Source of the DNA: Ashinkailepas kermadecensis
Taxonomy: Eukaryota > Arthropoda > Thecostraca > Neolepadidae
DNA length: 64,000 nt
Reading direction: 5' to 3'
NCBI GenBank assembly: GCA_034440615.1
Contig: JAOTOM010004142.1
Location: 124,001-188,000 of the forward strand
Shown here: piece after piece, positions 9,776-22,176 of the stretch
Layout: each line of letters begins with the position of its first letter
Numbering within the stretch: the stretch's first letter is position 1
Position numbers and translations under genes: made by a program
The notes under the pieces: model-generated
Databases searched by the model: none
What the model was told of the DNA's origin: nothing
Seen by the model: only the letters and a program-made list of their open reading frames with translations

Positions 9776-10389
9776 AGGTGGAATCCCGAACATTCGACGA
9801 ACACTACTGTGGATAAAAGCACGAGTCGGGTGGAGGTTACGTCAGGCCAGATCCAGTACGGATCCAGAAGAGCGAAGGGGACGACCGCCCCCTCCCCTTT
9901 GGACCTAAAAGGCTGAAGATTCACATGAAGATTCACTGTCATCCAAGATGTCCGAGCACAGCCCCTTGAATTTGTCAGCCCAAGGCGTCCCTTCGAGTAG
10001 AAAAGGTGCCCCTTCAGAGATACTCGAGTGCACTTGCTATAGACCCCTAAACGAAATCCGAAATTCGTCAGTGGGCAGATCAAGCAGGAATATAATTATT
10101 TGGAAAGTTTGGGTCATCAAGTGCACTGTGGCCACCCAGCAAATAACTCAGATAATTCGAGGAAGCACATCAAGCTATCTTATGCCTGTTTCCTCTTACA
10201 CCCTGATGTAAGTATTTGACACATCGCAAAATGTTGGCTGTCCAATTCAGAACATTTCGCACCTTGTCAAATTGTAATCCACACATCCTTGACCGTCGCA
10301 TGATTGAATCATTCCAAGACCATCATTCCAAAACCAATCTACATCAGCATGATGCAATGGGAACCTGTCTGTTATGTGACATCTGAAGC

Positions 10390-10603
10390 TGGGACCTGTC
10401 TGTGATGTGGCTCACCTGGTAGTTGGCTAGTTATTAAACCAATGGGCTTACATCAGTGGTCATGATGCGCCAATGGTTACATGACAGGCCTGTCTGTGAT
10501 GTTTCAGTTGGGACTTATCTTGATGTGCCTCACCTGACAGTTGGCCGGTCCGTCTGAGATGTGACTCACCTGACAGTTTGGGTATGTCTGTGATGTGACT
10601 CAC
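10390..10603. repeat. Donor-edge array beside UNC5 ZU5 exon
   Basis: Copies of CTCACCTGACAGTTGG (exon end plus GTGAG donor on minus) occur near 10405, 10527 and 10562, before the real one at 10600. Confidence 0.8.
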
Positions 10604-10744
10604 CTGACAGTTGGGGTCTGTCTTTGGCGTCAGCCATGACTGCCAAATAGACCTCCTCCGTTTGTCCCACGGCCACAGCGCCCTCGGGCACCATCAGGGT
10701 CACGCCGGCATCGACCAGGCTCAGAACTGCGCCGGCCGAGGTCA
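10604..10744 (-). CDS. UNC5: UNC5 netrin receptor, ZU5 domain exon (N-terminal half)
   Basis: Encodes the start of the ZU5 domain, which in UNC5 packs against UPA and the death domain to keep the tail autoinhibited. Visible motifs are DAGVTLMVPEGAVAVGQ, matching the GVSLLVP-GAIPQG core, and EEVYLAVM. The acceptor CTGCCCCCAG is strong and the donor CTGTCAG|GTGAGT is near consensus. Phase 1 to 1. The donor edge with its GTGAGT-like site is repeated three more times to the left (10390-10603). A separate ~55-bp array begins about 10 bp outside the acceptor. Confidence 0.92.
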
Positions 10745-10754
10745 CTGGGGGCAG

Positions 10755-11035
10755 GCGGTGACCGGTGTGAAGTCAGGCTAGCACAGCGGTGTCAATAATG
10801 ACACAGGTGACCGGTGTGATGTCAGGCTATCACAACAATGTCACTAATGACAGGTGAACGGCGTGAGGTCAGACTAGCATAATGGTATCAATAATGACAC
10901 AGGTGACAGGTGTGAGGTCAGGCTAGCATAACGGTATAAATAATGACACAAGTGACCGGTGTGAAGTCAGGCTACCACAGCAGTGTAAATAATGACACAG
11001 GTGACAGGTGAGAGGTTAGGCTGCTAGCATAACGA
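10755..11035. repeat. ~55-bp minisatellite, about 5 copies
   Basis: Units of AATGACACAGGTGACCGGTG plus GTCAGGCTAGCAYARCGGT. It starts about 10 bp outside the acceptor of the 10604-10744 exon but does not include exon bases. Confidence 0.85.
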
Positions 11036-13600
11036 TGTCCAAGGTCAGACACCCGCCAATGTCGTCCATACCTAATATCGCGGAAGAGTCAGCTAATGCG
11101 ATCAGTGGCGAATATGTTAGCTAATTATAACGCGTCGGGCAATATAACTGTCATGCTATCATGGCTTATAAACTAAAACCAAGGAGGGAAAAATACGAGC
11201 ATGAACAACCATTGGTTGTCAACACTCCTTTAGCCAGCGTAGCTGATAGTTCAGCGAGGGCATGACAGATGTCGCACCTACCTGTGCCGAACTCGAGGTT
11301 GTCCGGGTTGACACCAGATGGCAGTGTGTTGGAGAGCAGGGACTGCCTGCACGAGGCTGGCTCGGCGTCGTACAGCGAGGCGGGGCGGGACGTTGCTGCA
11401 AAGTGCACACAGAGCCATGCTCAACATATTTCCAATGTCATTCGTACTTTGCGGTAGACTCAACTATGGTACTTATTCGAGAAGTACTTCAGCTACAGTT
11501 CGAAAGCAAAATCTCCGTACATTTCGGCTACATTACGTTGCATTCGTTAGTGGCACATTACACCACCGAAGGCAACACAATGTAAATAAAACACAGCTTT
11601 TAGTTATTTGAGTTTGATATCGAAATATATATCCAAGTAACGTCACAAAAACGTACCGTATTTACATCAACGTCCCACGCAATATTGAATACATTCGTGT
11701 AAAAATCCAGAACGATGCAAGATCCCGTCTGCTTCCACGTCACCCAGAGTGCTCTGATCTCCTGGATGGTGCCTGCTCGCCACCACCAACCACCCCAGAG
11801 CAGTTGGCACAGTTCGCTGTCAGTGGCAACAGATTTCGTGCTCGACGCGGCGTTGATTCAGTTACTCAGTTTACCCAGTTAGCGGTAATTCGAATTTGCT
11901 TCCTAAGTGGTGCCTAGTCGAATTACCGTAACCATGTAAACAGTTCGCACGAGCCCGGTAAAGTCGAATTCACCAGCGGGCTAAATCATTTGCCAAGGGA
12001 TTGGCGTGATGGAAGCGAATTCCGTGTATGGATTTCTGTTGAGGAAAAAGGATGCTGAATTCAAGAAGCATTGAAGCCATTTCATTTTTGTGCCAAATAT
12101 TGAAAATTGAGTGATACAAAACAGGGTATTTGATGATATTTGGCAATATTGTTACCTTAAATAACTTTGAAATGCACGTAATTATTCCGGCTTAGAGCCG
12201 ATACCTTTCCTTTGTGGTCTTGTTTGGGTTCTTTTACGACGCATTCAACCGCTATGTCATATAGCTGTGGTTTTGTTTACGTCATCAATTATATTGAAGC
12301 GAGTTTGGATTGAGGGAACCGGCTGATTGTGGATCATATTTTCATTTTATTACACTGATCGATTTCATTTTCATTCACTATTGCTATGGAGACTAAGAGA
12401 TGGCCATCATTTTAAAGGTCATACGAGACCTTAGCCTATCTCAATTACAATGCAAAAGTTTAATACGAACAAAGCTTTCTCAATACGCATTCATCAATAC
12501 TTTAAGTTATGTAGCGTTGCCCAAGGTCCTATCCTATCTGCCCCAAAACATGCAAGCTCTGCATCTTTTAAAAATCCAAAGATTCCACCATTCACACCAA
12601 AATAGCAAATATTCCCAAATGCCAAACATTCGCCTGAATACATTCCCCATTCTAATTTTATTCGTATTTACTTGAACAGCTGATCAGACTTAATCCCTTG
12701 AATATGTCCTGAATTAACGCCTTACACCGCCGAATTTCGATCCGATCCAACTTCGAATTTACGTAGCAGTCTGCCAGTGTAAACCGGGTTAGTGTCGGCT
12801 GTGTTTGGTATCCGATCTTCTGGGCACCCTCGGCTTGCATCAGTGGAGATGCAGTTCTACACAACACTAACATCCAATGCACCGTAGGCTATTGGAAGAA
12901 AATACGCACCTCTTCGCCAAGACCGACGCTCTTATACCTGGTCGGGTCCGGAGGAAAAGGGTTTAGTACCAAAGGGGCTTAATACCATTACGTCGACGAC
13001 TCTCGCGCGCACAGGTCTGAGTAGCATGTCGGGCGGCCATTTGGGCTGCAGAGTGCAGTTGGCTATTGGATTGCGCCTTCGACGAGCTGCGGCCATTTCA
13101 CCGCTATGGGATGAGGGAGACGGGGAAAACAGCGCGCGGAGTAGGCATCTCGGACGTGGTTCGTGGCGATGGGTGGGGAAACGCGACTGGGTAGCGCATC
13201 GACCGCGTCCGCTGTACCAACTTCTCAGCAACTGAACGCAACACATATGCATCGATGCATGAGCGGTATTTTCGATGCGTCGGCTGCATTGTGTTTCGAT
13301 CATCATCGCATCGACATTGACACACCAGCTGAACAGCTTCATTATACCTACGAGCGACTCCACCTTATTCGCTGCGTAAACCAGTTCTACCACATGAGAA
13401 GCAAGCAAGCTCCGCTAAGATGACACTCGAAACATCCCAAAGCAGCACACAATCGGTGGTCGCTGTTTCCCAATCGCCGACTAACCGACACGCAACACAC
13501 AACAATGAGGTCTGCAGTCGACCCTGATCTGCAGACGAGCCGGCAGGACGAGCAGCACCCCTGACCCGGCCGGCGGCGGCGAACCACCCGCGCGCACACT
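11036..13600. other. Intron sequence without recognised gene
   Basis: No coding pattern was recognised. Apart from the 40-bp insertion at 12226, I see only unique-looking sequence, AT-rich around 11900-12650 and GC-richer at 13000-13250. Confidence 0.6.
12226..12265 (-). mobile_element. 40-bp SINE tail insertion (family 2 end)
   Basis: GGGTTCTTTTACGACGCATT plus 20 bp ending CATATAGC. It is flanked by TGTGGTCTTGTTT (12213-12225) and TGTGGTTTTGTTT (12266-12278), 12 of 13 identical. Confidence 0.82.
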
Positions 13601-13603
13601 CAC

Positions 13604-13783
13604 GCGAGCTGCAGTAGGACGACGAGCTGTGCTGTTGGCCATCCGACGTGTGGTTACCGCGCCAGCCGACAGATGGCAGTGCGGTGTCGGCGTCGGCCGG
13701 CGCGAACCGAGTCGCGTCCATGTGCTTCACGAGCAACAGGTGCGGCTCGTCGTAGTGGTGCTCCGACGGCGATTTGAGCAACG
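13604..13783 (-). CDS. UNC5: UNC5 netrin receptor, cytoplasmic linker exon
   Basis: Encodes 60 residues between membrane and ZU5 domain. It contains SPSEHHYDEPHLLL, a Tyr-containing motif resembling the HYD-P-H block of invertebrate UNC5 linkers, then a Ser-rich end (HSSSSYCSSR). The acceptor is ATGTCCTCAG and the donor is CTCGC|GTGAGT, both good. Phase 1 to 1 agrees with the exons on both sides: the split codon with 14955-15098 gives Ala and that with 10604-10744 gives Leu. A four-copy 16-bp repeat (GTCTTAGYGTTAACA) sits just outside the acceptor but does not copy the exon edge. Confidence 0.8.
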
Positions 13784-13794
13784 CTGAGGACATG

Positions 13795-13862
13795 GATCCA
13801 GTCTTAGCGTTAACAGTCTTAGTGTTAACAGTCTTAGCGTTAACAGTCTTAGTGTTAATTAC
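13795..13862. repeat. 16-bp tandem repeat, 4 copies
   Basis: GTCTTAGYGTTAACA units just outside the acceptor of the 13604-13783 exon. Confidence 0.9.
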
Positions 13863-14576
13863 TTGAGCATGACACGACTGGCTATTGCTCACCACCTAGC
13901 TGTTTATTGGAAATGCAACATTAGTGCCCATGGGGTTTGTATATATGCAATATTTTCTTTATCTCCTTCATCTGATAATCTCGAAATGAGATGGCCAGAG
14001 CTAACCGAAGAGACTGAGTAAAAAAACTAACCAACCATACATCGTTAAATGCGGTTTGCATACATCGTTAAAAACCGTATCACCCACCCTGCACATCTCA
14101 TACCACATCCTGGTATCCTCCTACACTTTCTCCATCACCTTCAATGCTTCATTCCATAGTCCCGAAATGGCCGACAAGACTTTGATCAAACAACCAGTCA
14201 AGCATGGCAGCCTGTCAAAACATGCTTGTTTGATCGGAGCTTCGAACTCTCACATACGCATCGATACACGTGTCCGTCTTGGAGTCTTCAGAACCGCGCC
14301 GACTAAGCCAGGACAAGCACAGGTGGAATTATTCAGCTAGACGCAATGTATCTGAAGGCAGGCAGGATCAGAACCCAGGTATTGTGTATCAGACAGACGC
14401 ACACACATACAAAGACATTACCACAAAAGTAACAGCGACAGCAGTTTGTCCAGTGATAGTTGACAGTGCGTCTTTAAGGGAAATAATAGTTAGAATTGTT
14501 GCTTGGAAGGATTTACAGAAGCAGTCATTGCTAAGCGCAAGCTTATTGCATTGACCCTGAACGGACCTCCCGATAT

Positions 14577-14801
14577 TGAAATTCCAGTTTTACGGCAGAA
14601 TTTTGACGTTGACCTCGCCGACCCACATCGTCCGACACGGCCGCCTGGTGCCTGCGCCCCGACCTTGCCCGGCCAGCTGCCAACTGACCATCCCAGCCGG
14701 AGGCGTCAGTAGCGGACGCGTGAAGCGACTCGAACCCGTTGTGCCAATACTGGTCGACGTTTGCATGCCAGCGTTCTAACCACTGAACTAACCAGACGAC
14801 A
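14577..14801 (-). mobile_element. Possible tRNA-derived SINE of a third type
   Basis: The minus strand has GGTTAGTTCAGTGGTTAGAA (box A-like), box B GGGTTCGAGTC and an end TCTGCCGTAAAACTGG resembling the other SINE tails. No target duplication was found. Confidence 0.5.
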
Positions 14802-14954
14802 GTCTTGTGCCAGCTGGCGAATCAATCGCCATTTGACGGGTCATCGCTACATTGGTATGACCGTTCACACAAGCACACACTAAGCGAACCCAGAGGTCAC
14901 TACACTAAGCGGACCACACACAGATCAATTCACAAGGTCGCCCATGTCGCTCAC

Positions 14955-15098
14955 CCGTCTTGTTACTGTTGGGATCTCCGTACGCGTAGTCGGCGTTGAG
15001 GCTCGGCGGAGTCGGGTTCATGATCGCCACGCTAGAGGTCAGGTCGGGCGCGTAGCCAAGCTGCTTTTTGTTGTTGTCATAGTAGCGAGCTTCGTAGC
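14955..15098 (-). CDS. UNC5: UNC5 netrin receptor, juxtamembrane cytoplasmic exon
   Basis: Encodes 48 residues after the membrane span. The stretch YAPDLTSSVAIM aligns with the conserved PPDLTS-AAAMY block of UNC5 cytoplasmic tails. It is also rich in Tyr (EARYYDNN, NADYAYGD), offering possible phosphorylation sites, which is inference. The acceptor is CGGCAG|GC, with a weak pyrimidine tract, and the donor is ACGG|GTGAGC. Phase 1 to 1; the split codons join smoothly to the transmembrane exon and to 13604-13783. No tandem array touches its edges. The weak acceptor makes the exact right boundary the least certain part. Confidence 0.78.
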
Positions 15099-15789
15099 CT
15101 GCCGGTTGGTGTTCACTGATTCACTGCACCCGCACCAGTACGTATTTTCACCGACGTACGACAAAACCTGCATCGGAACTACACTCGACACGCTCGCGAC
15201 CCGCGCATCTAGCGCTGAAGGGACGCCTGGAATAACGCGGCAACATTCGTAATGCAGCACTTCCCTTGAAAAGGAAATTATACCACAAAGTGCAGGCATC
15301 CCTCAAACCCAGGAAATAATTCCCCAAAACGGTAGAATACCACGCAGCAAATATAAATATAAATATCTGCCAAACCAAAACGAGAAATGCTACGATAAAT
15401 TCTGTCCACGACGCACGTAATAAGTCCCGACTATAGCCAGCGTTATACACTCAATATTTCATCAGTTTCTAGGCCCATCCTACGTAGGATAATCTCAGTC
15501 GAGTCGTAGCAACCAGCTGTAGGACAGCAATTTACCGACGCAGTCGGCAACATTCTCGACAAACTATAATTTCCTTCTCGCACCACTTTATTGGCATGGT
15601 TTACTTTACGGAAAAGTGCAATCATATACGAACCTAGCTTCTGCAACTGGGCATCTCAGCCATAGGTTACGCTAGCGGTCGTAAGCTACATTGCAATATC
15701 GCGGGGCCGTACTCAGATATTCCAAGTCATATCAGCCTTGTCACTAGCTTAACTCTATATCAAGCCACACGTACTCTGCTCACGACCTG

Positions 15790-16021
15790 GGATGATGTCA
15801 CTGGTCACTCTCCACGAGGCCATGCATGCTCTGCCCATGGCCCTTGGATTGTCACCTACCTCTTTCCGTGAGGCCATACATGCTGTGTCCATGGCCCTTG
15901 GGCTATTACCTACCTCTCCCCATGAGGTCATACATGCTCTGCCCACGGCTCTTGGGTTGTCACCTACCTCTCTCCACGAGGCCATACATGCCATGCCCAC
16001 GGTCCTTGGGTTGTAACCTAC
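15790..16021. repeat. Donor-edge array beside UNC5 transmembrane exon
   Basis: Four ~51-54-bp copies of the exon's 3' end with donor. On minus, each has GGGCCRTGG...ATGTATGGCC...GAGAG, and three retain GTAGGT. Confidence 0.9.
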
Positions 16022-16168
16022 CTCTCTCCGTGAGGCCATACATGCTCTGTCCACGGCCCTTGCGCCGGTACAGCTTGAGCGCCAGCAGCGCTATCATTGG
16101 GAACACGAGCAGCGCCACAGCCAGACCCACGTACAGGGCAACGTCCGAGCGGGCCACAGCATGAGGAG
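16022..16168 (-). CDS. UNC5: UNC5 netrin receptor, transmembrane exon
   Basis: Encodes the single membrane span. SDVALYVGLAV is the UNC5 signature just outside and inside the membrane, followed by a hydrophobic run to about ALLALKLY and a basic stop-transfer YRRKGR. The acceptor is TGTTTCAG|CTCC. The donor chosen is GAGAGAG|GTAGGT at the left edge. An alternative GCC|GTGGAC donor would end the exon at 16055 in the same phase. Phase is 1 at both ends and matches neighbours. Both edges are tandemly duplicated in the flanking introns, so several alternative acceptors and donors compete with the real ones. Confidence 0.88.
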
Positions 16169-16345
16169 CTGAAACACAGCGCAGCACAGCACGTCACAGC
16201 CAGACCCACGTACAGGGCAACGTCCGAGCGGGCCACAGCATGAGGAGCTGAAACACAGCACAGCACAGCACGTCACAGCACAGCCAGACCCACGGATAGG
16301 TCAACGTCCGAGCGGGCCACGGCATGAGGAGCTGACACAACACAG
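16169..16345. repeat. Acceptor-edge array beside UNC5 transmembrane exon
   Basis: Two further ~80-bp copies of the acceptor plus the first ~60 coding bases (GGGCCACAGCATGAGGAGCT read on plus), separated by GCAGCACAGCACGTCACA. Confidence 0.92.
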
Positions 16346-16564
16346 CACAGCACAGTAGACGGCCAGTCATCGCCTGCCTCTTGCGCGAACAATTCACCAC
16401 GGCGGCTGCGGAATGGTGCGAGAAAACAGCGACCACTGCCTCGACGTCTGTAATTTCTACATCCTGGACGTGGCTCGGGTGTCCTCAGCGGCTGCCCGAC
16501 CTGGCGACCTGACCTGACGCCGCCACAGCAACGGCAGCAGCTGATCGGCGAGACCAGCTGACTG

Positions 16565-16795
16565 GTCAGGTGTGACAGTTGTACCAGATGTGACATGTGT
16601 ACCAGGTGTGACGGGTGCACCAAGTGTACCAGGTGTGACAGGTGTATCAGGGGAATCAGGTGTCACAAGTATACCAAGTGTACCAAGTATGACAGGTGTA
16701 CCATGTGTGACAGGTGCACCATGCATGACAGGGGTACCATGTGTGGCAGGTGCACCAGGTGTGACAGGTGTACCAAGTGCACCAGGTGACAGTTG
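16565..16795. repeat. GTGTACCAGGTGTGACAG-type tandem repeat
   Basis: About a dozen 18-bp-like units with drift (TGTGACAGGTGTACCAAG). Confidence 0.9.
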
Positions 16796-17239
16796 CCGGA
16801 CCCGACGCGGCGGCCACTGCCGCATCACGCGTCACGTCACGTCACGTCCGGTCGTGATGTTTCGTGGGGTGGCGTCGCAGCCCTCATTTGGATCCAAGCG
16901 CTGCGTCTTTTTTCGCTTTGATCCGGGAATTTCGTGACGCCGGTCATGCTCGCTCCCGACGTGCCACCGTGACATTTCGTTACGTGGCGTGGGTTCGCGG
17001 CGCTCGGTCGCGACGACCCGTGCATGACCCGGCCGTTCTGAACGTCACGACCGGCCTGGGAGCCCGCAGCCGGAGCATCGCCTCCATCGGGAGCACACCT
17101 CGGGCGGCAGGTGGCTGTCGATGTACGCGGTGCGGGTGGGTCCGGGCGCGGCGCCCTTCCTGCTCTGCTCCCGTCTGGGCGATGCTACCCACTGGTGAAT
17201 TGTGGCGACCCGGCAGTAACGAACGGGCCCCTGCCACCC

Positions 17240-18375
17240 GCCGCCAGACCACCACCGGACCATCATTGCACCACTGCCGTACCACTAATGGACGATTACC
17301 AGACCACTGCCGGACTACTACTGGACCACTACTGGACCACTACTGGGTCACTACGGGGCCACTCTCGAATCACTGCGGGACCGCTCTCGGACCACTGCGG
17401 GACCGCTCCCGGACCACTGCGGGACCGCTCCCGGACCACTGCGGGACCGCTCCCGGACCACTGCGGGACCGCTCCCGGACCACTGCGGGACCGCTCCCGG
17501 ACCACTGCGGGACCGCTCCCGGACCACTGCGGGACCGCTCCCGGACCACTGCGGGACCGCTCCCGGACCACTGCGGGACCGCTCCCGGACCACTGCGGGA
17601 CCACACCCGGACCACTGCGGGACCGCTCCCGGACCACTGCGGGACCGCTCCCGGACCACTGCGGGACCGCTCCCGGACCACTGCGGGACCGCTCCCGGAC
17701 CACTGCGGGGCCACACCCGGACCACTGCGGGACCGCTCCCGGACCACTGCGGGACCGCTCCCGGACCACTGCGGGACCGCTCCCGGACCACTGCGGGACC
17801 GCTCCCGGACCACTACGGGACCGCTCCCGGACCACTGCGAGACCGCTCCCGGACCACTGCGGAACCGCTCCCGGACCTCTGCGGGACCGCTCCAGGACCA
17901 CTGCGGGACCGCTCCCGGACCACTGCGGGACCGCTCCCGGACCACTGCGGGACCGTTCCCGGACCACTACGGGACCGCTCCCGGACCACTGCGAGACCGC
18001 TCCCGGACCACTGCGGAACCGCTCCCGGACCTCTGCGGGACCGCTCCAGGACCACTGCGGGACCGCTCCCGGACCACTGCGGGACCGCTCCCGGACCACT
18101 ACCGGACCACTGCGGGACCGCTCCCGGACCACTGCGGGACCGCTCCCGGACCACTGCGGGACCGCTCTCGGACCACTGGGGGACTGCTCCCGGAACACTG
18201 CGGGCCACACCCGGACCACTGCGGGACCGCTCCCGGACCACTGGGGGACCGCTCCCGGACCACTGCGGGACCGCTCCCGGACCACTGCGGGACCACTGCC
18301 GGACCACTGCGGGACCGCTCCCGGACCACTGCGGGACTGCTCCCGGAACACTGCGGGGCCACACCCGGACCACCC
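17240..18375. repeat. 22-bp minisatellite, about 45 copies
   Basis: Unit GACCGCTCCCGGACCACTGC GG. A variant block of seven units (154 bp) occurs twice (from about 17811 and 17967). ORFs up to 517 codons here are a by-product of the repeat. Confidence 0.96.
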
Positions 18376-18443
18376 TTCGCGCGCTGCATGTCGCCACGTC
18401 AGTACCTCGAAACGTGACTGTCATTGCAGAGATTAATGAACAT

Positions 18444-18479
18444 TGTAGTTTAGGGGCGCATCGACTGCATAGGTCATAT
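18444..18479 (-). mobile_element. 36-bp miniature insertion with 16-bp target duplication
   Basis: Core TTTAGGGGCGCATCGACTGC ending GTCATAT. Flanks AGAGATTAATGAACAT are identical at 18428-18443 and 18480-18495. Confidence 0.9.
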
Positions 18480-18499
18480 AGAGATTAATGAACATCTGA

Positions 18500-18915
18500 A
18501 AATGTTCATCATCTCTTTCATAGCCGCTGGGTTCCAGCACATCACAGGGATCACACCACAGCACATCACAAAGATCACACATCACAAACGTCCCAGCACA
18601 TAACAGAGACCACACATCACGAACGTCCCAGCACATCACAGAGATCACATATCAGAAACATCCTAGCACATAACAGAGATCACACATCATAAACGTCCCA
18701 ACACATCACAGAGATCACACCACAGCACAAACGTCCCAGCACATCACAGAGATCACACCACATCACAAACGTCCCAGCACATCACAGAGATCACACCACA
18801 GCACAAATGTCCCAGCACATAACAGAGATCACGCATCATAAACATCCCAGCACATCACAGAGATCACACATCACAAACGTCCCAGCACATCACACAGAGA
18901 TCACACCACAGCACA
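18500..18915. repeat. ~37-bp tandem repeat (CAGCACATCACAGAGATCAC)
   Basis: Around eleven units of AAACGTCCCAGCACATCACA plus GAGATCACAC with variants. Confidence 0.92.
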
Positions 18916-21900
18916 AACAACGAACCGGAGCACGACTCAACACGTCCGCACTCGACTGCAGACAGACAATCGGGCCACGGAACTCAATCGCACCAACGTG
19001 GCCAATAAATCACCATTCACACTTCCGCCCGCTCCGCGCTCCCCAGGCTCGGGCGTGCACCGAGCCGGAGCCCAAAGCGGCAGCGCGCCGCCGGATGGCG
19101 TGCCAGATAGTCTTCAGGTGGTGGTGCTGCCTCCGCCAGGGCAGGGCCAGCCACTGCCCCGCCTGGTGTCCGCGCGCCGGCAGCGGCGGCGGCGGCGGCG
19201 CCCACATTGTCTATACGCGATACACATCTGGCTCGGAAAACAAACAGCGGCTCGGGTGGCGCGGCCGATGGTATCTCCCGAGCGGAGGTGCTCGCCGGCC
19301 CCGGCTAACAGCAGCGAGTACAGCCGGAGCTGGTCACGGCATGCCAAGGACGAGGAGCACTGCAGCCGAGATAGAGGATAACAGCAGTTAATTGTACCGT
19401 GCACGCCGGCAAACATCGAAAAAGCCAATATATAGTTGCTGTATTTAGCCTCCACCTCGGTAGTATATCAATAGGTAAAATTGAGTGTCAGGATGGTGAT
19501 CTTGAGCCGCGGGCTCATGATCTACAGTGCTCTCCGGTGGTACTGGGATATCTGGTGCTCTCTACGGCACCAGATATCGGCAAGGCATTTGACAAAGGCT
19601 TCGCTGCCAGGCGATGGAACGCCGCTCCAGTCGTCATTGCCGCTTGCTTATCTCGACTGTGGATGCGTGAGCTGGATTTATTTGCGAACCGCTCGTGACT
19701 GGCCCTGGGCGCTCCAGCAGGGTTGATTTGTGAACCACTGGTGAATTACGCGCGTCGACTGACGGCAGGTGTCCGGAGAAAATATGACTCCTTCGAGAGA
19801 GGGAAGACAACGTACGGCCGTCGAGTGATTTTGAGTTCAATGCTGTTGATAAGCTGACCGTGGATTGTGGCAAGGTCGTGCGGAAACAGGAAACTCCGGA
19901 AATAACTCCGACACCAATCTAACTGAAAACGTACCTCAGTAAATTGGTCATCTTATTCTGAACAGCATCACGATCAAGCTCCGCCCACGGCATGTTAATT
20001 TCCCATAAACTCTTCTAATCAACAGCGGTCATGCAAACATTGCCAGGTTGAATGAGCTCTGTGGACACTTTGCCGAAAACGTGATCAATCCACGTTGAAT
20101 GATTCCAAGCACAACATGAAATGCCAATTGTTGCAAATTTTTGCCAATGCCAATTTTTACACTGGCGAATTCATGCACGGATTTTCGGAAGCTTGCGTCA
20201 ATCCAAAACAGTTTTACTAGCTCTTAAAATGTTTCTTAAGCCGACAAAGGCATGTCAGTTCCAGACAACAGCAGTGTGCAAGCTGTGGGCAACGAGGAAA
20301 AAAACAATTTTCTGAGCTGGAAATTCTACCGTTAAACATAGCGGGACAACATAGCTGGGTCATTACTACAGCCCCCCCATATGTCTGATGTCTCTGTATA
20401 CACAGCACATCATCACCGGCAGACACCATTAGCCAGCTCCGGCGGCCTCCCCTCCTCCCCTCCTCCCTCCCTCCCTCCCTGCCTTCCGACGCGCTCCCGC
20501 TAAAAGCGCCAACGCCGCATTCCCCCGCAGCACGGCGGCACTGGCGGAATGGACCCAGCCGAGCGTGGGCACTTCCTGCCCGGAGATATCCGCCGTCGGG
20601 GGAGGCGAAATTTGCCAGGCCCGCCTCGTCCGGCTGTAGTATAGCGGGCCGGAGGGGAATGGGAATGGGCGAGAGAAGGGAGGGGCTATTGTGAGCAGAC
20701 ACAGCCGGCATCGGGTACACCGAGGGTATAAGACCTTTAACTAAGTAGTGCAGGCACTCAAATTTATATATGCACCCAGCCTGATGGATTATCTGGTATT
20801 AGCAGCAAGTCGTGGTTAGTAACTGGTGGATACACAGCGAATACTTAAAGCAAACAAAATACCCGGAATATACATCACAATGTGCTGGTGATGCAAAATA
20901 CGCACCTAGAGTGCGTATCACATATTATCCATCCATCCATCCATCCATCCATCTATATATATATATATATATCTATCCATCCGTTTTCCTATTTATTTAT
21001 ATATCTATCTACCCGCGCCAAATTATGCCAGACATTGGTTGACAGACGAGTGAGACGACGATAACGTGTGCTGCAGTTCGCTTTATCGAACCGTGCCGTC
21101 TCGGCCGACATACCAACACAACTTTGCAAGACAGAATCCGATGATGCATATCAGCGCTAGAACATTGGAAAGGCTATTTCGAGAGGGTAGATTTCACGCA
21201 GTTTCAAGCCAAACGTTTCCTGATGTGCTCCCACGGGCCAATCAGCTACCGCTGCAAACAATGTTCACTCGTGTCGAACCGTGCCCAAACACCGGCAAAG
21301 CGCGCGCTCGCCGGGCAGTGTAAATAGCGCGCCACCGGCCGCCTGCGCCCCCCCCACCGGCCGCCTGCGCGCCATTAGCGGCTCGGACGGCGCGCCTGCG
21401 TGTGCGGCCTCACGGCAGTCCGTGTGCCGCACACCGTCCGATGACACACGGTCCCCCCGGCGAGACGGATGGGTGCCGGCCAGCGGCGCAGACGCCGTCC
21501 TCCCGGCTCCGGTTACACCCCCTACACCGCCCCCCCCCCCCACACACACACACGATCCGGAGCGCCGCGACCGACCACCCCACCAACGTCCGTGCTACCG
21601 CTGGCCGTCGGAGAGCATTCCTATCTACCGGTACCGTGTGAAGTGTTGAAAGAAAATATGACACGCTTCAGGAAATGCTTGAGGAAATGCTTCTGGAAAT
21701 GCCTATACCTGAACCGATCACCGTCGCCAGGTCTTTGGACGAAGCTGAGCAGGTGGAACAAACGTGGCTTTCTTGGTGATCGTGTCTTCTCACGTGAACA
21801 CACACACACACACACACACACGAGGTAATTGTGTCGCATCCACTTCAGCTATACAGTGAAGTGAATGGAAAAGCCCCGTGGCAAAGCTAAACGGGCCAAA

Positions 21901-22117
21901 CGTAATGAACTGAACTGCATTAATGCCAATTCTTTCTGTTTTCAGCAGATGTACCATGAGGATCTAGTGAGCAACATTCTGCTGATATTCTGAGAAATGA
22001 TTACCAACATGGATATTAGATGTGGATCGGGAAGGAACGATTCCTCTCCTTGGAATTATATTCAAATTACCTGGAGTGCTTTATGACCTATCAAGAACAT
22101 TGAAATTAGAGTCGTAC
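18916..22117. other. UNC5 intron without recognised gene
   Basis: GC-rich patches (19000-19300, 20450-20650, 21300-21600) give ORFs on both strands but no family pattern. Simple repeats are (ATCC)n and (TA)n at 20926-21010, a C-run followed by CA at 21528-21555 and (AC)n at 21797-21822. Confidence 0.55.
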
Positions 22118-22176
22118 AGTCCTAAAGCGTTCAGACTTAATAAGAGCCACAGGGGTCCATCTGGGTATACCCTGTA
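22118..22176 (-). mobile_element. 3'-end fragment of the CR1-like element
   Basis: The reverse complement of GACTTAATAAGAGCCACAGG and adjacent bases matches the 3' end of copy A at 2930-2970 (CCAGATGG, CTGTGGCTCTTATTAAG). It is a 5'-truncated piece. Confidence 0.75.

Noticed and set aside
16864..18436. ORFs of 340-517 codons with RSRSGPGAVPQ or PGPLRDRS repeats
   Set aside because: They follow the 22-bp minisatellite exactly and occur on both strands.
18916..19400. GC-rich ORFs as a first exon or promoter CpG island
   Set aside because: Open in several frames on both strands with no homology; GC content alone is not enough.
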